DNA of 64,000 nt, from positions 186,001 through 250,000 of the forward strand of contig JAKSQP010000001.1 in assembly GCA_024404025.1 (NCBI GenBank), read 5' to 3'. Source of the stretch: Clostridia bacterium (GTDB lineage Bacteria > Bacillota > Clostridia > Oscillospirales > Acutalibacteraceae). The notes beneath the pieces were generated by a model. It made no database searches. It saw only the letters and a program-made list of their open reading frames with translations, and had not been told where the DNA came from. The position numbers and the translations under genes were made by a program. Position 1 is the stretch's first letter. Every line of letters begins with the position of its first letter. Positions 1-9,248 of the stretch are shown here, piece by piece.

Positions 1-2
1 CA

Positions 3-362
3 GTCAAGGTCAGCAAAAAGACATTAGGAACCGCTTTGCGTACGGCGAGAATTTTTACGGTTGCGGCAGTTCTGCTTGTGCTTTTTGCGGGAATTCTGCT
101 CACAAGAATAAATATCGAATCGCTCGATAAAGAAGCGACAAGGATTCAGAGCCTCATAAATGATGCGAACAGCGAGAATACGAGGCTCCGCAACCAGCTC
201 AGCTCAACGGTTTCAAAAGAAAAGGTTGAAGCCTATGCGACCGGAGTGCTCGGAATGCACAAGCTTGAACGTTATCAGATTCATTATTTTGAAGAAAAAG
301 CTGCCGATGAGGTCGTTATCGTCAACGGAAAAGCACCTGCGGAGAAATCCGAAAAAAGGTGA
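3..362 (+). CDS. FtsL-like cell-division protein, 5' end cut by window edge
   Basis: Small single-pass membrane protein of the septum-formation type. A hydrophobic segment (VAAVLLVLFAGILL) is followed by a polar, heptad-like stretch rich in E, N, R and L, the usual short-cytoplasmic-tail/TM/coiled-coil plan of FtsL and DivIC. A TTG at 36 could start a 108-residue protein, but the frame stays open to the left edge and the residues before it (VKVSKKTLGTAL) look like normal coding, so the true start is probably outside the window. It lies directly before the division transpeptidase gene, where ftsL sits in Firmicutes. Sequence conservation in FtsL is very low, so the call rests on topology and position. 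Expected role: scaffold of the FtsL/DivIC/FtsQ complex at the septum. Confidence 0.7.
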   Translation, partial: VKVSKKTLGTALRTARIFTVAAVLLVLFAGILLTRINIESLDKEATRIQSLINDANSENTRLRNQLSSTVSKEKVEAYATGVLGMHKLERYQIHYFEEKAADEVVIVNGKAPAEKSEKR

Positions 363-430
363 TTCCGTCTGCTTTTTGCGGCATAAAAATTTTATAGGGT
401 ACATAGAATCATTATGTGATTTTCTGCTTT

Positions 431-466
431 CCCGTGACCTTTTCAGGTCTCGGGATAAGATTTTTT
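431..466 (+). terminator. Terminator or attenuator between ftsL-like gene and spoVD/ftsI
   Basis: CCCG-T-GACC (431-439) pairs with GGTC-T-CGGG (446-454) around a six-base loop, with one T/T mismatch. The stem is followed by ATAAGA and six Ts. It lies in the 161-bp gap before the transpeptidase gene and could dampen read-through from the upstream genes. No convincing promoter was seen between it and the next start. Confidence 0.55.
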
Positions 467-523
467 ATATATAAAATAAAAATAAACGCTCAATTGTCGA
501 ATTTATGAAAGGATTGATGAACT

Positions 524-2890
524 TTGGAGAAGATTTCGCCGAGAAGAAAGCTCTTTCGGAGAGCGGTTATAGTTTTTCTGATTCTTGCAGTTGTGCTTTT
601 CGGCTTCCCCGCAGCCAACCTTTTCAGAATTCAGCTTGTTGACAGCGAAAAATATAAGGGTGAGGCAGAAAAGAATCAGCTTCACGATACCGAAATCGCC
701 GCCGAGCGTGGAATCATTTACGATGCCAACGGAACGATTCTTGCGCAGAGCGCATCCGTATGGAAGGTTTACATAAAGCCGAATGCAATTGAAGACGAAG
801 CCTTCAAAACCGAGGTTTGCAGAAGACTTTCGGAAATCACCGGCGTCAGCGAAGAAAACATCAAAGACAAGGCGGATAAATCGAAATATGCTTATCTCGT
901 TGTCAAAAGGCAGATTGAATATGCCGAGAAAGAGGAAATAAATGCTCTTCTCAAGGAAAAGGCCGAGATTCCATATCAAGTAACGAATGCGGACGGTTCA
1001 ACTGTTACCAAAACGAAAAAGATTTCGTTCGGAACGGCAATCGGAATCGACCCCGATGTCAAGAGATATTATCCTTACGGCTCACTTGCTTCCGCAGTTA
1101 TCGGATTCACCGGAGCAGACGATATAGGAAGATCGGGTATCGAGCTTAAATATGACACAAGCCTTACCGGCACTCCCGGCAGGATAGTTACTGCACAAAA
1201 CGGTCTTAACGGAAAGATGGATGAGGAATATCAGACCGTTTACGATGCGGTTCAGGGCAACAGCCTTGTGCTGACGATTGATGAAGTTATTCAGCGCTAT
1301 GTTGAAGAGGATATCAAGCAGCTTTATAAAGACAGCCTCGGAGCCGGCGCTTACGGCGTTGTTATGAGCGTCAAAACGGGCGCAATTCTCGCTATGGCGT
1401 GCGAAGAGAATTTTGACCTGAACGATCCGCAGGCTCTTAAGGATGAGGTCAGGGAATACATCGAAAAGGAAGCCGAAAACGAAGAAACCGAAGAGCTTAC
1501 CGAAAACGAACTCAAGGAAATCAACGAAAAATACGGCACGGTTGAAGAAAGAGCTGCTGCAAGAAAGCAGGTCATCACAAACAAGAAGCTCTATAAGCAA
1601 TGGAGAAATTTTGTTGTCAGCGATATTTACGATCCCGGATCGGTTTTCAAAATCATAACCGCTTCGGCGGCGCTTGAAGAAAATGCTGTTACTCCGGAAT
1701 TCTCATACACCTGCTACGGCAAGATTCAGGTTGCCGACAGAACGATAAAATGCCATAACCATTCCGGCCACGGAACGCAGGACCTTGAACACGGACTTAT
1801 GAACTCCTGCAACCCGTTCTTCATAACAGTCGGTCAGAAGCTCGGAGCCGAAAAATTCTATCAGTATTTTGAGGCATTCGGTTTTACCGAGAAAACGGGG
1901 ATTGATCTTCCTGCTGAAACGATGCCGGTTGGCGGAGTTAACTACCATACTCTTGACACGATGGGAATTGTTGAGCTTTCCAGCTCGTCGTTCGGTCAGT
2001 CGTTCCAGGTTACTCCGATTCAGATGATTACGGCAATAAGCGCAATTGCAAACGGCGGCTACCTTATGAAGCCCTATGTTGTTGCAAAAGAGCTTGACCA
2101 GAACGGAAATGTTGTGAGCGAAACAAAACCGACGGTCAGAAGGCAGGTCATTTCAAAAGAAACTGCCGCAATCGTTTCAAAAATGATGGAATCCGTTGTA
2201 ACAGACGGCACGGGTAAAAATGCCTATGTTTCCGGTTACAGAGTTGCAGGCAAAACCGGAACATCGCAGAAGCTTGACAGACAGGGCCATTATGTTGCTT
2301 CGTTCGGATGCTTTGCTCCGGCAAACGATCCGGAAATTGCAGTTCTCGTTATCGTTGACGACCCCGTAACAAATATCAACGGCGGTACGATATGCACCCC
2401 CGTTGCGGCAAAAATTGTTGAAAAAACGCTCGAATATCTCAGCGTTGAAAGGCAGTATTCGGAAGATGAGCTTGCAGAGCTTGATACGGTTGCTCCGAAT
2501 GTTGTCGGAACAGAGGTAGAGGATGCAAGAGAGCTTCTTGAAAGCGAAGGCTTTACGGTTAAAACATCCGGCTCCGGCGAAAAGGTCATAACTCAGGTTC
2601 CTGCGGCAACGCAGTCTATGCAGAGCGGCGGAGTTGTTGTGCTTTATACCGAAGCAGAAGCAGAAAGACTTTTGGTGGAGGTTCCGGATTTCAGCGGAAT
2701 GACACCGAATCAGGTAAATAAATATGCTCATTCGCTCGGACTTAATGTCAAGATTTCGGGCAATGTGCTTAACAGCAGCGAGCTTGTTTCGTATGAACAG
2801 AGCATCGAAGCAGGCGAAACGGTTGAATACGGCAGAACCGTTACCGTTTACTTTATGTCAAATACGGGAGTAATCGACTACGCTGATTAA
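524..2890 (+). CDS. spoVD/ftsI: Division/sporulation class B penicillin-binding protein with two PASTA domains
   Basis: Transpeptidase that cross-links septal peptidoglycan, paired with FtsW. It has a short basic N-terminus, one membrane anchor (about residues 12-31), a PBP dimerisation domain, and a transpeptidase domain with all three catalytic motifs: SVFK with the nucleophile S373, SCN at 428-430 and KTG at 577-579. Two C-terminal PASTA repeats follow (about 655-715 and 718-780). A Glu/Lys-rich insert lies near residues 305-350. The 788-residue length fits SpoVD/PbpB. The start is TTG at 524, chosen because AAAGGA lies about nine bases upstream and the membrane anchor follows at once. It is first of a tightly packed mur operon. 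Whether it serves vegetative division or spore cortex cannot be told from sequence alone. Confidence 0.9.
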   Translation: MEKISPRRKLFRRAVIVFLILAVVLFGFPAANLFRIQLVDSEKYKGEAEKNQLHDTEIAAERGIIYDANGTILAQSASVWKVYIKPNAIEDEAFKTEVCRRLSEITGVSEENIKDKADKSKYAYLVVKRQIEYAEKEEINALLKEKAEIPYQVTNADGSTVTKTKKISFGTAIGIDPDVKRYYPYGSLASAVIGFTGADDIGRSGIELKYDTSLTGTPGRIVTAQNGLNGKMDEEYQTVYDAVQGNSLVLTIDEVIQRYVEEDIKQLYKDSLGAGAYGVVMSVKTGAILAMACEENFDLNDPQALKDEVREYIEKEAENEETEELTENELKEINEKYGTVEERAAARKQVITNKKLYKQWRNFVVSDIYDPGSVFKIITASAALEENAVTPEFSYTCYGKIQVADRTIKCHNHSGHGTQDLEHGLMNSCNPFFITVGQKLGAEKFYQYFEAFGFTEKTGIDLPAETMPVGGVNYHTLDTMGIVELSSSSFGQSFQVTPIQMITAISAIANGGYLMKPYVVAKELDQNGNVVSETKPTVRRQVISKETAAIVSKMMESVVTDGTGKNAYVSGYRVAGKTGTSQKLDRQGHYVASFGCFAPANDPEIAVLVIVDDPVTNINGGTICTPVAAKIVEKTLEYLSVERQYSEDELAELDTVAPNVVGTEVEDARELLESEGFTVKTSGSGEKVITQVPAATQSMQSGGVVVLYTEAEAERLLVEVPDFSGMTPNQVNKYAHSLGLNVKISGNVLNSSELVSYEQSIEAGETVEYGRTVTVYFMSNTGVIDYAD

Positions 2891-2912
2891 CCCGGCAAAG
2901 GAGAGAACCGCA

Positions 2913-4358
2913 ATGAAACTCAATATTCTTGCCGCAGAGTTAGGAAAAGAAATTCCCTGCGACAGAGAAATAAGCCTTATAACCGATAATTCGGCAAAAA
3001 TCAGCGAAGGCTGCATTTTCGTTTGTATAGAGGGAAAGCATTTTGACGGACACACAAAAGCGGCGGAGGCTCTTGAAAAAGGAGCGGCGGCAGTTGTTGT
3101 TCAGAAGGATATGGGACTTGATAAGCAGATCCTTGTTGAAAACACAAGAAGCGCTTATACAAAGCTCTGCGCCGCATATTTCGGCCATCCCGAAAAGAAG
3201 CTCCGCATTATCGGAGTTACCGGCACAAACGGCAAAACAACATCCTGCTTTATTCTTAAATCAATGCTCGAAAAGCTCGGACATAAAACCGGACTTATCG
3301 GAACGGTCAAGAATATAGTCGGCGACAAAGAATATTCCGCTTCGCTCACAACTCCCGATTGCCTTGAGCTTTTCGGTCTGTTTGATGAAATGGTAAAGGC
3401 GGAATGCGAATTCTGCGTTATGGAGGTTTCTTCGCAGGCTCTCGATCAGCGCAGAGTTGACGGAATTCATTTTGAATCCGCAATATTCACGAATCTTACA
3501 AGAGACCATCTTGATTATCACGGAACTTTTGAAAACTATATGGCTGCAAAGCATATCCTTTTTGAAAATTCATCGCTTGCGATTATGAATGCAGATGATG
3601 AAGCTTCGGAATATATGATGCAGAACACATCTTGCAGGAATGTAACTTTTTCCGTTAAGAAGGATGATTCGGATTATACTGCAAAGAATATCAAGGTGGC
3701 GGCTTCGGGAGTTAAATATGAGCTTGTCAGCAGCAGCGACATAGCAAGAGTCAATTTTGCGGTTCCCGGTGAGTTTTCGGTTTATAATTCAATGGGTGCG
3801 GCTGTCTGCCTTGTTGAGCTGGGTATGGATTTCAGAAGCGTTGTTGATGCGCTTGCAGAATGTACCGGCGTTCCGGGCAGGATGGAGGTTGTACCGGCTG
3901 ACACGCCTTACACGGTCATAATAGACTATGCTCATTCTCCGGACGGACTTGAAAATGTTCTTTCATGCGTCAGAGAAATAACCGACGGCAAGGTGATCGC
4001 CGTTTTCGGCTGCGGAGGGGACAGAGATAAAACCAAGCGCCCGATAATGGGCAGAATCGGAACGGAGCTTTCGGACGTTGCGGTCATAACCTCCGACAAT
4101 CCGAGAAGCGAAGATCCCGATGAAATCATAAAAAATATTCTTGAGGGAGTTTCAAAGCATTCCTCAAAGCTCATTGTTGAAGCGGACCGCACGGAAGCTA
4201 TCAGAAAAGCTCTTAACATCGCCAGAGAGGGCGATGTGATCGTGCTTGCCGGCAAGGGACACGAAACCTATCAGATCCTTTCAACAGGAAAGATCCATTA
4301 TGATGAAAGAGAAATAGTTAAAAATATTCTTGCGGAAAAAACGGAGGCAGGCAAATGA
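2913..4358 (+). CDS. murE: UDP-MurNAc-tripeptide synthetase (meso-DAP adding)
   Basis: Cytoplasmic ATP-dependent ligase that adds the third stem-peptide residue to UDP-MurNAc-L-Ala-D-Glu. The Mur ligase layout is complete: N-terminal Mur_ligase domain, P-loop GVTGTNGKTT near residue 105, central domain with the HLDYHGT segment, and C-terminal domain. DNPR at 395-398 is the motif that in characterised MurE enzymes marks meso-diaminopimelate specificity, so the wall is predicted to be DAP type. The length (481) is normal. A good site (AAAGGAGAG) precedes the ATG. The stop overlaps the murF start by four bases (ATGA), indicating translational coupling. Confidence 0.95.
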   Translation: MKLNILAAELGKEIPCDREISLITDNSAKISEGCIFVCIEGKHFDGHTKAAEALEKGAAAVVVQKDMGLDKQILVENTRSAYTKLCAAYFGHPEKKLRIIGVTGTNGKTTSCFILKSMLEKLGHKTGLIGTVKNIVGDKEYSASLTTPDCLELFGLFDEMVKAECEFCVMEVSSQALDQRRVDGIHFESAIFTNLTRDHLDYHGTFENYMAAKHILFENSSLAIMNADDEASEYMMQNTSCRNVTFSVKKDDSDYTAKNIKVAASGVKYELVSSSDIARVNFAVPGEFSVYNSMGAAVCLVELGMDFRSVVDALAECTGVPGRMEVVPADTPYTVIIDYAHSPDGLENVLSCVREITDGKVIAVFGCGGDRDKTKRPIMGRIGTELSDVAVITSDNPRSEDPDEIIKNILEGVSKHSSKLIVEADRTEAIRKALNIAREGDVIVLAGKGHETYQILSTGKIHYDEREIVKNILAEKTEAGK

Positions 4359-5725
4359 TTCCTCTTACTTTCAAAGAAGCGGCTGAAGCCGTTCATTCCG
4401 TTTCGGAGCTTGAAGGCACTTTTGAAAACGTTTGCACCGACACAAGAAAAATAATCAAAGGCTGTCTTTTTATCTGCATTAAGGGCGAAAATTTTGACGG
4501 CAACGAGTTTGCCGCAAAAGCGATTGAAGGCGGAGCGGCCGCCGTTATCTGCGAAAGAGATACGGGGCTTAAGGAAAAGCAGATAATTGTTGAAAATTCA
4601 AGAACTGCGCTGCTTGAGCTTGCCGGATATTACAGAAGCCTTTTCAATATTCCGGTTATCGGAATCACGGGCAGCGTAGGCAAAACAACAACAAAGGAAA
4701 TGACTCATGCGGTCATGTCCGCAAAATTCAATACTCTCAAAAACGAGGGCAACCTCAATAACGAAATCGGCGTTCCGCTTACTCTTTTCAGGCTTGATAA
4801 AAGTCACGAGGCGGCGGTCATAGAAATGGGAATGAGCGGCTTCGGAGAAATTTCAAGAATGACTGCCGCAGTCAGACCCGATGCCGCAATCATTTCAAAT
4901 ATCGGCGTTTCCCATATTGAAAAGCTCGGCTCAAGAGAGGGCATTCTCAAGGCGAAGCTTGAAATTCTCGAAAGCATGAAAGCCGATTCTCCGCTGATCC
5001 TCAATGCGGATAACGATATGCTTAAAACCGTTGAAGCGAACGGCAGGCCGCTGATATGGTACGGAATCGAAAATGAAATCTGTGAATACAAAGCAAAAGA
5101 TGTTGTTTCGGATGAAAACGGATCGGATTTCATTCTGAAAAACGGCGAAAAAGAATTCAAAGCAAAGCTTCCCTGCTCGGGAATCCACAATGTTTATAAC
5201 GCTCTTGCCGCAGCTGCTGCCGGAAAACTTTTCGGAATATCCGAAGATGAGGCTCTTGAAGCTCTCAAAAAATATGTTCCGTCCGGAATGCGCCAGAGGA
5301 TCACAAAGAAAAACGACATCACATTCATTGAAGATTGCTATAATGCAAGCCCGGATTCGCAGGCGGCTGCAATGGCTGTTCTCGGCTCGATGAATGCAAA
5401 AAGAAAAATAGCCGTTGCCGGCGATATGCTTGAGCTCGGATGCGTCAGCGAAAAGGCTCATTACGATGTTGGCGTCAGAGCGGCTGAAAATAAAATCGAC
5501 ATTATGCTCACTTATGGCGAAAGAGCAAAAGAAACCGCCAGAGGAGCAAAGGAAAACGGAATTGAAAATGTTATGAGCTTCACAGACAAGGCGGAGCTTA
5601 CCGCAAAGCTTCTTGAAATGCTTTCGCAGGGCGATGCCGTTCTCTTTAAGGCAAGCAGAGCGATGAAGCTTGAAGATATTATTTATTCCGTCTATGAATC
5701 GCTTGAAAACGGAGAAAATAAATGA
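4355..5725 (+). CDS. murF: UDP-MurNAc-pentapeptide synthetase (D-Ala-D-Ala ligase)
   Basis: Adds D-Ala-D-Ala to the UDP-MurNAc-tripeptide, the last cytoplasmic step of precursor synthesis. It shows the Mur ligase N-domain, the P-loop GSVGKTT at residues 106-112, the NEIGVPLTLF segment typical of MurF, and the DCYNASPDS motif in the C-terminal half. The length (456) is normal. It overlaps murE and mraY by four bases on each side, so murE-murF-mraY are translationally coupled. No anomalies seen. Confidence 0.95.
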   Translation: MIPLTFKEAAEAVHSVSELEGTFENVCTDTRKIIKGCLFICIKGENFDGNEFAAKAIEGGAAAVICERDTGLKEKQIIVENSRTALLELAGYYRSLFNIPVIGITGSVGKTTTKEMTHAVMSAKFNTLKNEGNLNNEIGVPLTLFRLDKSHEAAVIEMGMSGFGEISRMTAAVRPDAAIISNIGVSHIEKLGSREGILKAKLEILESMKADSPLILNADNDMLKTVEANGRPLIWYGIENEICEYKAKDVVSDENGSDFILKNGEKEFKAKLPCSGIHNVYNALAAAAAGKLFGISEDEALEALKKYVPSGMRQRITKKNDITFIEDCYNASPDSQAAAMAVLGSMNAKRKIAVAGDMLELGCVSEKAHYDVGVRAAENKIDIMLTYGERAKETARGAKENGIENVMSFTDKAELTAKLLEMLSQGDAVLFKASRAMKLEDIIYSVYESLENGENK

Positions 5726-6747
5726 ATAATATTTCCGCAGCAGTTCTTGCCGCCGCAGCGGGACTTGTTGTGACGGGCGCATCCGGATTTACGGTAATAC
5801 CGTTTCTGCGAAAAGTGAATTTCGGAAAGATAACCGAGGGCTTTGAGCAAAAATGGTTTAAAAGCAGAATCAACATTCCGTCAATGGGCGGAATAATGAT
5901 CGTTCTCGGAACAGCGGCGGCTGTTGCTGCTGTGATCGTAACGGATAAGCTTACGGGAGGAGATATAATCGCTTCCGGCAGCTTCGTTCCGCAGGAAATG
6001 TATACAAAATTCTGGAGCGGTCTGATGACGGCAGGTGCATTTGCTCTTGCGGGAGCGGTTGATGATTATGCAAAAATCATAAACAATTCATCTCTCGGGC
6101 TGACCGTTTCAAGAAAATATGCGGCAATGTTTCTCATTGCTCTCTCATTCCTTTTGAGCAGTTATCTCGGAATGCAGGGAGAGCCGTATATGTTTATTCC
6201 TTTTGCGGGAATGACGGTCACCGGTTTGTTTTATTGGATATTCGGAATGATATTCATCCCGGCGTATGTTAATTCAGTTGATCTTGCGGACGGAATCGAC
6301 GGCTTGTGTGCAGTCAATTCTCTTATGACCTGCGTTTTTCTCGGCATTGCCTCGGCTTTGAGAGAAAATTACGGAGCGCTTATTCTGTGTGTTTCTCTTG
6401 CAGGCGCTTCAACAGGATTTCTGCTTTGGAATAAGAAAGTCAGGGCAGGGAGCATCGGCTCGCTGTTTATCGGCGGTGTAACTGCCGCAATCGCATATTC
6501 CCTCGGCTGTCCGCTTATGCTTATTCTCTGCGGAGCTTCGTATTCGGTTATCGGGATATGCGAAATAATAAGAGTCATTTATTACAGAATAAATGAAAAA
6601 AGACTTTTTAAAGCTTACCCTCTTCAATTTCATTTTAAAGAATGCGGAACGAAAGAGGGAAAAATAATCGGAATATTTATTATTGTTGATATAATCGGAG
6701 GAGTTGCTTCGCTTGTTCTTCTCAAAGCGGGAGGATTTTTCTTATAA
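5722..6747 (+). CDS. mraY: Phospho-MurNAc-pentapeptide transferase
   Basis: Integral membrane enzyme that moves phospho-MurNAc-pentapeptide from UDP onto undecaprenyl phosphate, forming lipid I. About ten hydrophobic segments alternate with the conserved acidic loops: AVDDYAK (about residues 112-118) and NSVDLADGIDGL (about 186-197), and a late FHFKECG segment in place of the HHHFE loop of many homologues. The length (341) is usual. The start overlaps the murF stop (ATGA). The next gene is ftsW; murD, which commonly follows mraY, is absent. Confidence 0.92.
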   Translation: MNNISAAVLAAAAGLVVTGASGFTVIPFLRKVNFGKITEGFEQKWFKSRINIPSMGGIMIVLGTAAAVAAVIVTDKLTGGDIIASGSFVPQEMYTKFWSGLMTAGAFALAGAVDDYAKIINNSSLGLTVSRKYAAMFLIALSFLLSSYLGMQGEPYMFIPFAGMTVTGLFYWIFGMIFIPAYVNSVDLADGIDGLCAVNSLMTCVFLGIASALRENYGALILCVSLAGASTGFLLWNKKVRAGSIGSLFIGGVTAAIAYSLGCPLMLILCGASYSVIGICEIIRVIYYRINEKRLFKAYPLQFHFKECGTKEGKIIGIFIIVDIIGGVASLVLLKAGGFFL

Positions 6748-6778
6748 CTATATCTTGTCTAAAGAAAGGAGAAACGAA

Positions 6779-8062
6779 ATGTCAGATTCATCTTTCGGAG
6801 CAGAGATCTCTTCGGCAATTTTGTCAAAGCTGAAATTTGAATTCAGGCGTGCTTTCGGGATTATTGACTGGATAAAAGATTTATTTGCGGGAAGAAAAAA
6901 ATTAAGAGATTTCTTCTCGGCGGCTCCTTTTGATATTACTTTTCTTACTCTTGTTATAGCTCTTCTCACCGTCGGCGTTGTTATGATGTTTTCGGCAAGC
7001 TATGTCAATGCGTGGAATTCGGCGTCATCAAAGAATGACCCTTATTATTATGTAAAAAGGCAGGCTCTTTTCGCAGTTATAGGAGTTGTTCTGATGATAG
7101 CGGTTTCGTTCATCAGAACGGATTTTTACCGTGACTGCGCCGGGTTTATTTATCTTGTTGCGATCCTCCTTTTGGTTTATGTTCTTATCAATCCTCATAT
7201 CATTCAGGGCAAAGAGGATTTCAAGCGTTGGATAAATCTCGGATTTACAACTTTCCAGCCGTCTGAAATAGGCAAGCTTGCAGTTATTATGATCCTTGCC
7301 TATATGCTTGAAAAATTTTCAAAATCGACTGAAAAGAACGCAATGATGATCGTGCCTCACGGAATTGCCGTTTGTATCATCTGCGGACTTGTTTATCTTG
7401 AAAATCATGTTTCCGGCACGATTCTTATTTTCCTTATCGGCGCCGCAATGATGTTCCTCGGCGGAGTTAAATGGCAGTGGTATGCCGTTGCCGGAATTGT
7501 CGGAATTCTTGCCGTAACGATAGTTGTTATGAAGCCGGATATAATTCTTAAAGGCTATTCCGCCGAAAGAATCGAAACATGGAAGAAGCTTCTGACCGGC
7601 GCAGAGCTGACAAGAGCCGAATCAACCGGCTCTGCATGGCAGAGCCTTCAATCGCTCTATGCAATCGGCTCCGGCGGTCTGTTCGGGCTCGGATTCGGCA
7701 ATTCAAGGCAGAAATATCTCTATCTTCCCGAGCCGCAGAATGACTTTGTTTTTGCAGTTGTCTGCGAAGAACTCGGCTTCATCAAATCCCTGCTTATAAT
7801 TATTCTTTTCGTACTCGTTGTTGCAAGAGGCTTTATTATCGGCATGAGAGCAAAATCGAAATTCGGAGCTTTGCTTGCGATGGGAATCAGCCTTCAGGTC
7901 GGATTCCAGGCGGCTCTGAATATCGGAGTTGTTACATCAACTCTGCCGAATACAGGCATCAGCCTCCCGTTTTTCAGCTACGGCGGCACTTCGCTCGTTA
8001 TGCTTCTGATTGAAATGGGAATGGTTCTTGCGGTTTCGAGAAACGAAGAAAGGAAGAGCTGA
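6779..8062 (+). CDS. ftsW: FtsW/SpoVE-type lipid II polymerase (SEDS family)
   Basis: SEDS glycosyltransferase that polymerises lipid II at the septum with the class B PBP. After a roughly 55-residue cytoplasmic N-terminus come about ten membrane segments. Diagnostic stretches are FKRWINLGFTTFQPSEIGK, the loop PEPQNDFVFAVVCEELGF, and GISLPFFSYGGTSL near the C-terminus. The start at 6779 is preferred because AAAGGAG sits seven bases upstream; the frame is open further upstream, but those codons overlap mraY. It could equally be named spoVE; the single copy in the cluster favours a general division role. Confidence 0.93.
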   Translation: MSDSSFGAEISSAILSKLKFEFRRAFGIIDWIKDLFAGRKKLRDFFSAAPFDITFLTLVIALLTVGVVMMFSASYVNAWNSASSKNDPYYYVKRQALFAVIGVVLMIAVSFIRTDFYRDCAGFIYLVAILLLVYVLINPHIIQGKEDFKRWINLGFTTFQPSEIGKLAVIMILAYMLEKFSKSTEKNAMMIVPHGIAVCIICGLVYLENHVSGTILIFLIGAAMMFLGGVKWQWYAVAGIVGILAVTIVVMKPDIILKGYSAERIETWKKLLTGAELTRAESTGSAWQSLQSLYAIGSGGLFGLGFGNSRQKYLYLPEPQNDFVFAVVCEELGFIKSLLIIILFVLVVARGFIIGMRAKSKFGALLAMGISLQVGFQAALNIGVVTSTLPNTGISLPFFSYGGTSLVMLLIEMGMVLAVSRNEERKS

Positions 8063-8063
8063 A

Positions 8064-9188
8064 ATGCTTAACGGAAAAAGAATTCTTATTGCGGCAGGCG
8101 GCACGGGCGGACATATCAATCCGGCGCTCGGAACTGCCGGCTATATTAAAAAAATGTGTCCCGATGCGGAAATAATTTTTGCGGGAACGGCAGATAAAAT
8201 GGAAGCAAAGCTTGTTCCCGAAGCGGGATATGAGCTTCGCACTATTGAAATAAGCGGATTTTACAGAAGCTTTTCAATGGAAGCCATAAAGCATAATCTT
8301 AAAACACTCATAAGAATTTTCAAGGCTTCAAGCCAGGCAAAGAAGATAATCAAAGATTTTAAGCCTGACCTTGTTATAGGCTTTGGCGGCTATGTCAGCG
8401 GGCCCGTTCTTCGCATGGCGGCAAAGATGCACATCCCGACGGCTGTTCATGAGCAGAACGCTTTCCCGGGCGTTACAAACAAAGCTCTTGCCGGCAAGGT
8501 GGACAGAGTTATGCTCACCGCTCCGCAGGCTGAAAAATATATGAAACCGAAAAATCCATGCGTGATAACCGGTCTTCCCATCAGAGGTGAAATGCTCACG
8601 GGCGACCGTGATTTCGCAAGAGCCGAAATGAATATCGGCAGCAAGCCTCTCATTCTTTCAATGGGCGGCAGCCTTGGCGCAAAGCCGGTCAACGATGCAG
8701 TCCTCGGACTTATTCTCAATAAATATAAAGATAACGACTGCGTATTTCTTCACGCAACGGGCAAAAACGGCGATTGGTTCAAAAAGGCTCTTGAAGAAAA
8801 CGGCGTTGATCCGGAAAAGAATCCTCATATCAGAGTTGTTGAATATATCGACATTCCGAAGTGTCTTCCTGCCGCAGATCTTGTTATTTCAAGGTCGGGC
8901 GCAAGCAGCCTGAGCGAGCTTCAGGCTCTCGGAAAGCCCTCGATCCTCATTCCGTCGCCCTATGTTACCGAAAATCACCAGTATCATAATGCAATGGCTC
9001 TTGTCAGCAACGGAGCCGCAGAAATTCTTGAAGAAAAAGACCTTTCGGCTGATACTCTGACCGAAAAGGTCAATGCTCTTATTGCCGACCCCACAAAGCT
9101 TGCCGTAATAGGCGAAAACGCAAAGAAAATGGCGGTTATGGATGCAACGCAGAGAATATATGAAACCCTTTGTGAAATAGTAAAATAA
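8064..9188 (+). CDS. murG: UDP-GlcNAc:lipid I N-acetylglucosaminyltransferase
   Basis: Peripheral membrane GT28 enzyme that adds GlcNAc to lipid I, giving lipid II. The glycine-rich N-terminal loop AAGGTGGHINPAL, the segment GFGGYVSGP and the acceptor-side motif HEQNAFPG are present. The donor-binding C-domain has SMGGSLGAKPVN, SRSGASSLSE and ENHQYHNA. The ATG at 8064 is one base after the ftsW stop, with AGGAAGAG upstream, and gives 374 residues, normal for MurG. The frame is open upstream inside ftsW but has no better start. Confidence 0.95.
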   Translation: MLNGKRILIAAGGTGGHINPALGTAGYIKKMCPDAEIIFAGTADKMEAKLVPEAGYELRTIEISGFYRSFSMEAIKHNLKTLIRIFKASSQAKKIIKDFKPDLVIGFGGYVSGPVLRMAAKMHIPTAVHEQNAFPGVTNKALAGKVDRVMLTAPQAEKYMKPKNPCVITGLPIRGEMLTGDRDFARAEMNIGSKPLILSMGGSLGAKPVNDAVLGLILNKYKDNDCVFLHATGKNGDWFKKALEENGVDPEKNPHIRVVEYIDIPKCLPAADLVISRSGASSLSELQALGKPSILIPSPYVTENHQYHNAMALVSNGAAEILEEKDLSADTLTEKVNALIADPTKLAVIGENAKKMAVMDATQRIYETLCEIVK

Positions 9189-9248
9189 ATCACCAACGCA
9201 CGGCTTCCGGAATAATATGTACCATGCAGATTATCGGGAGCGTGCAAG

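Noticed and set aside
9189-9248. Regulatory element between murG and murA
   Set aside because: Only 60 bp, with no promoter of convincing spacing and no stable hairpin.
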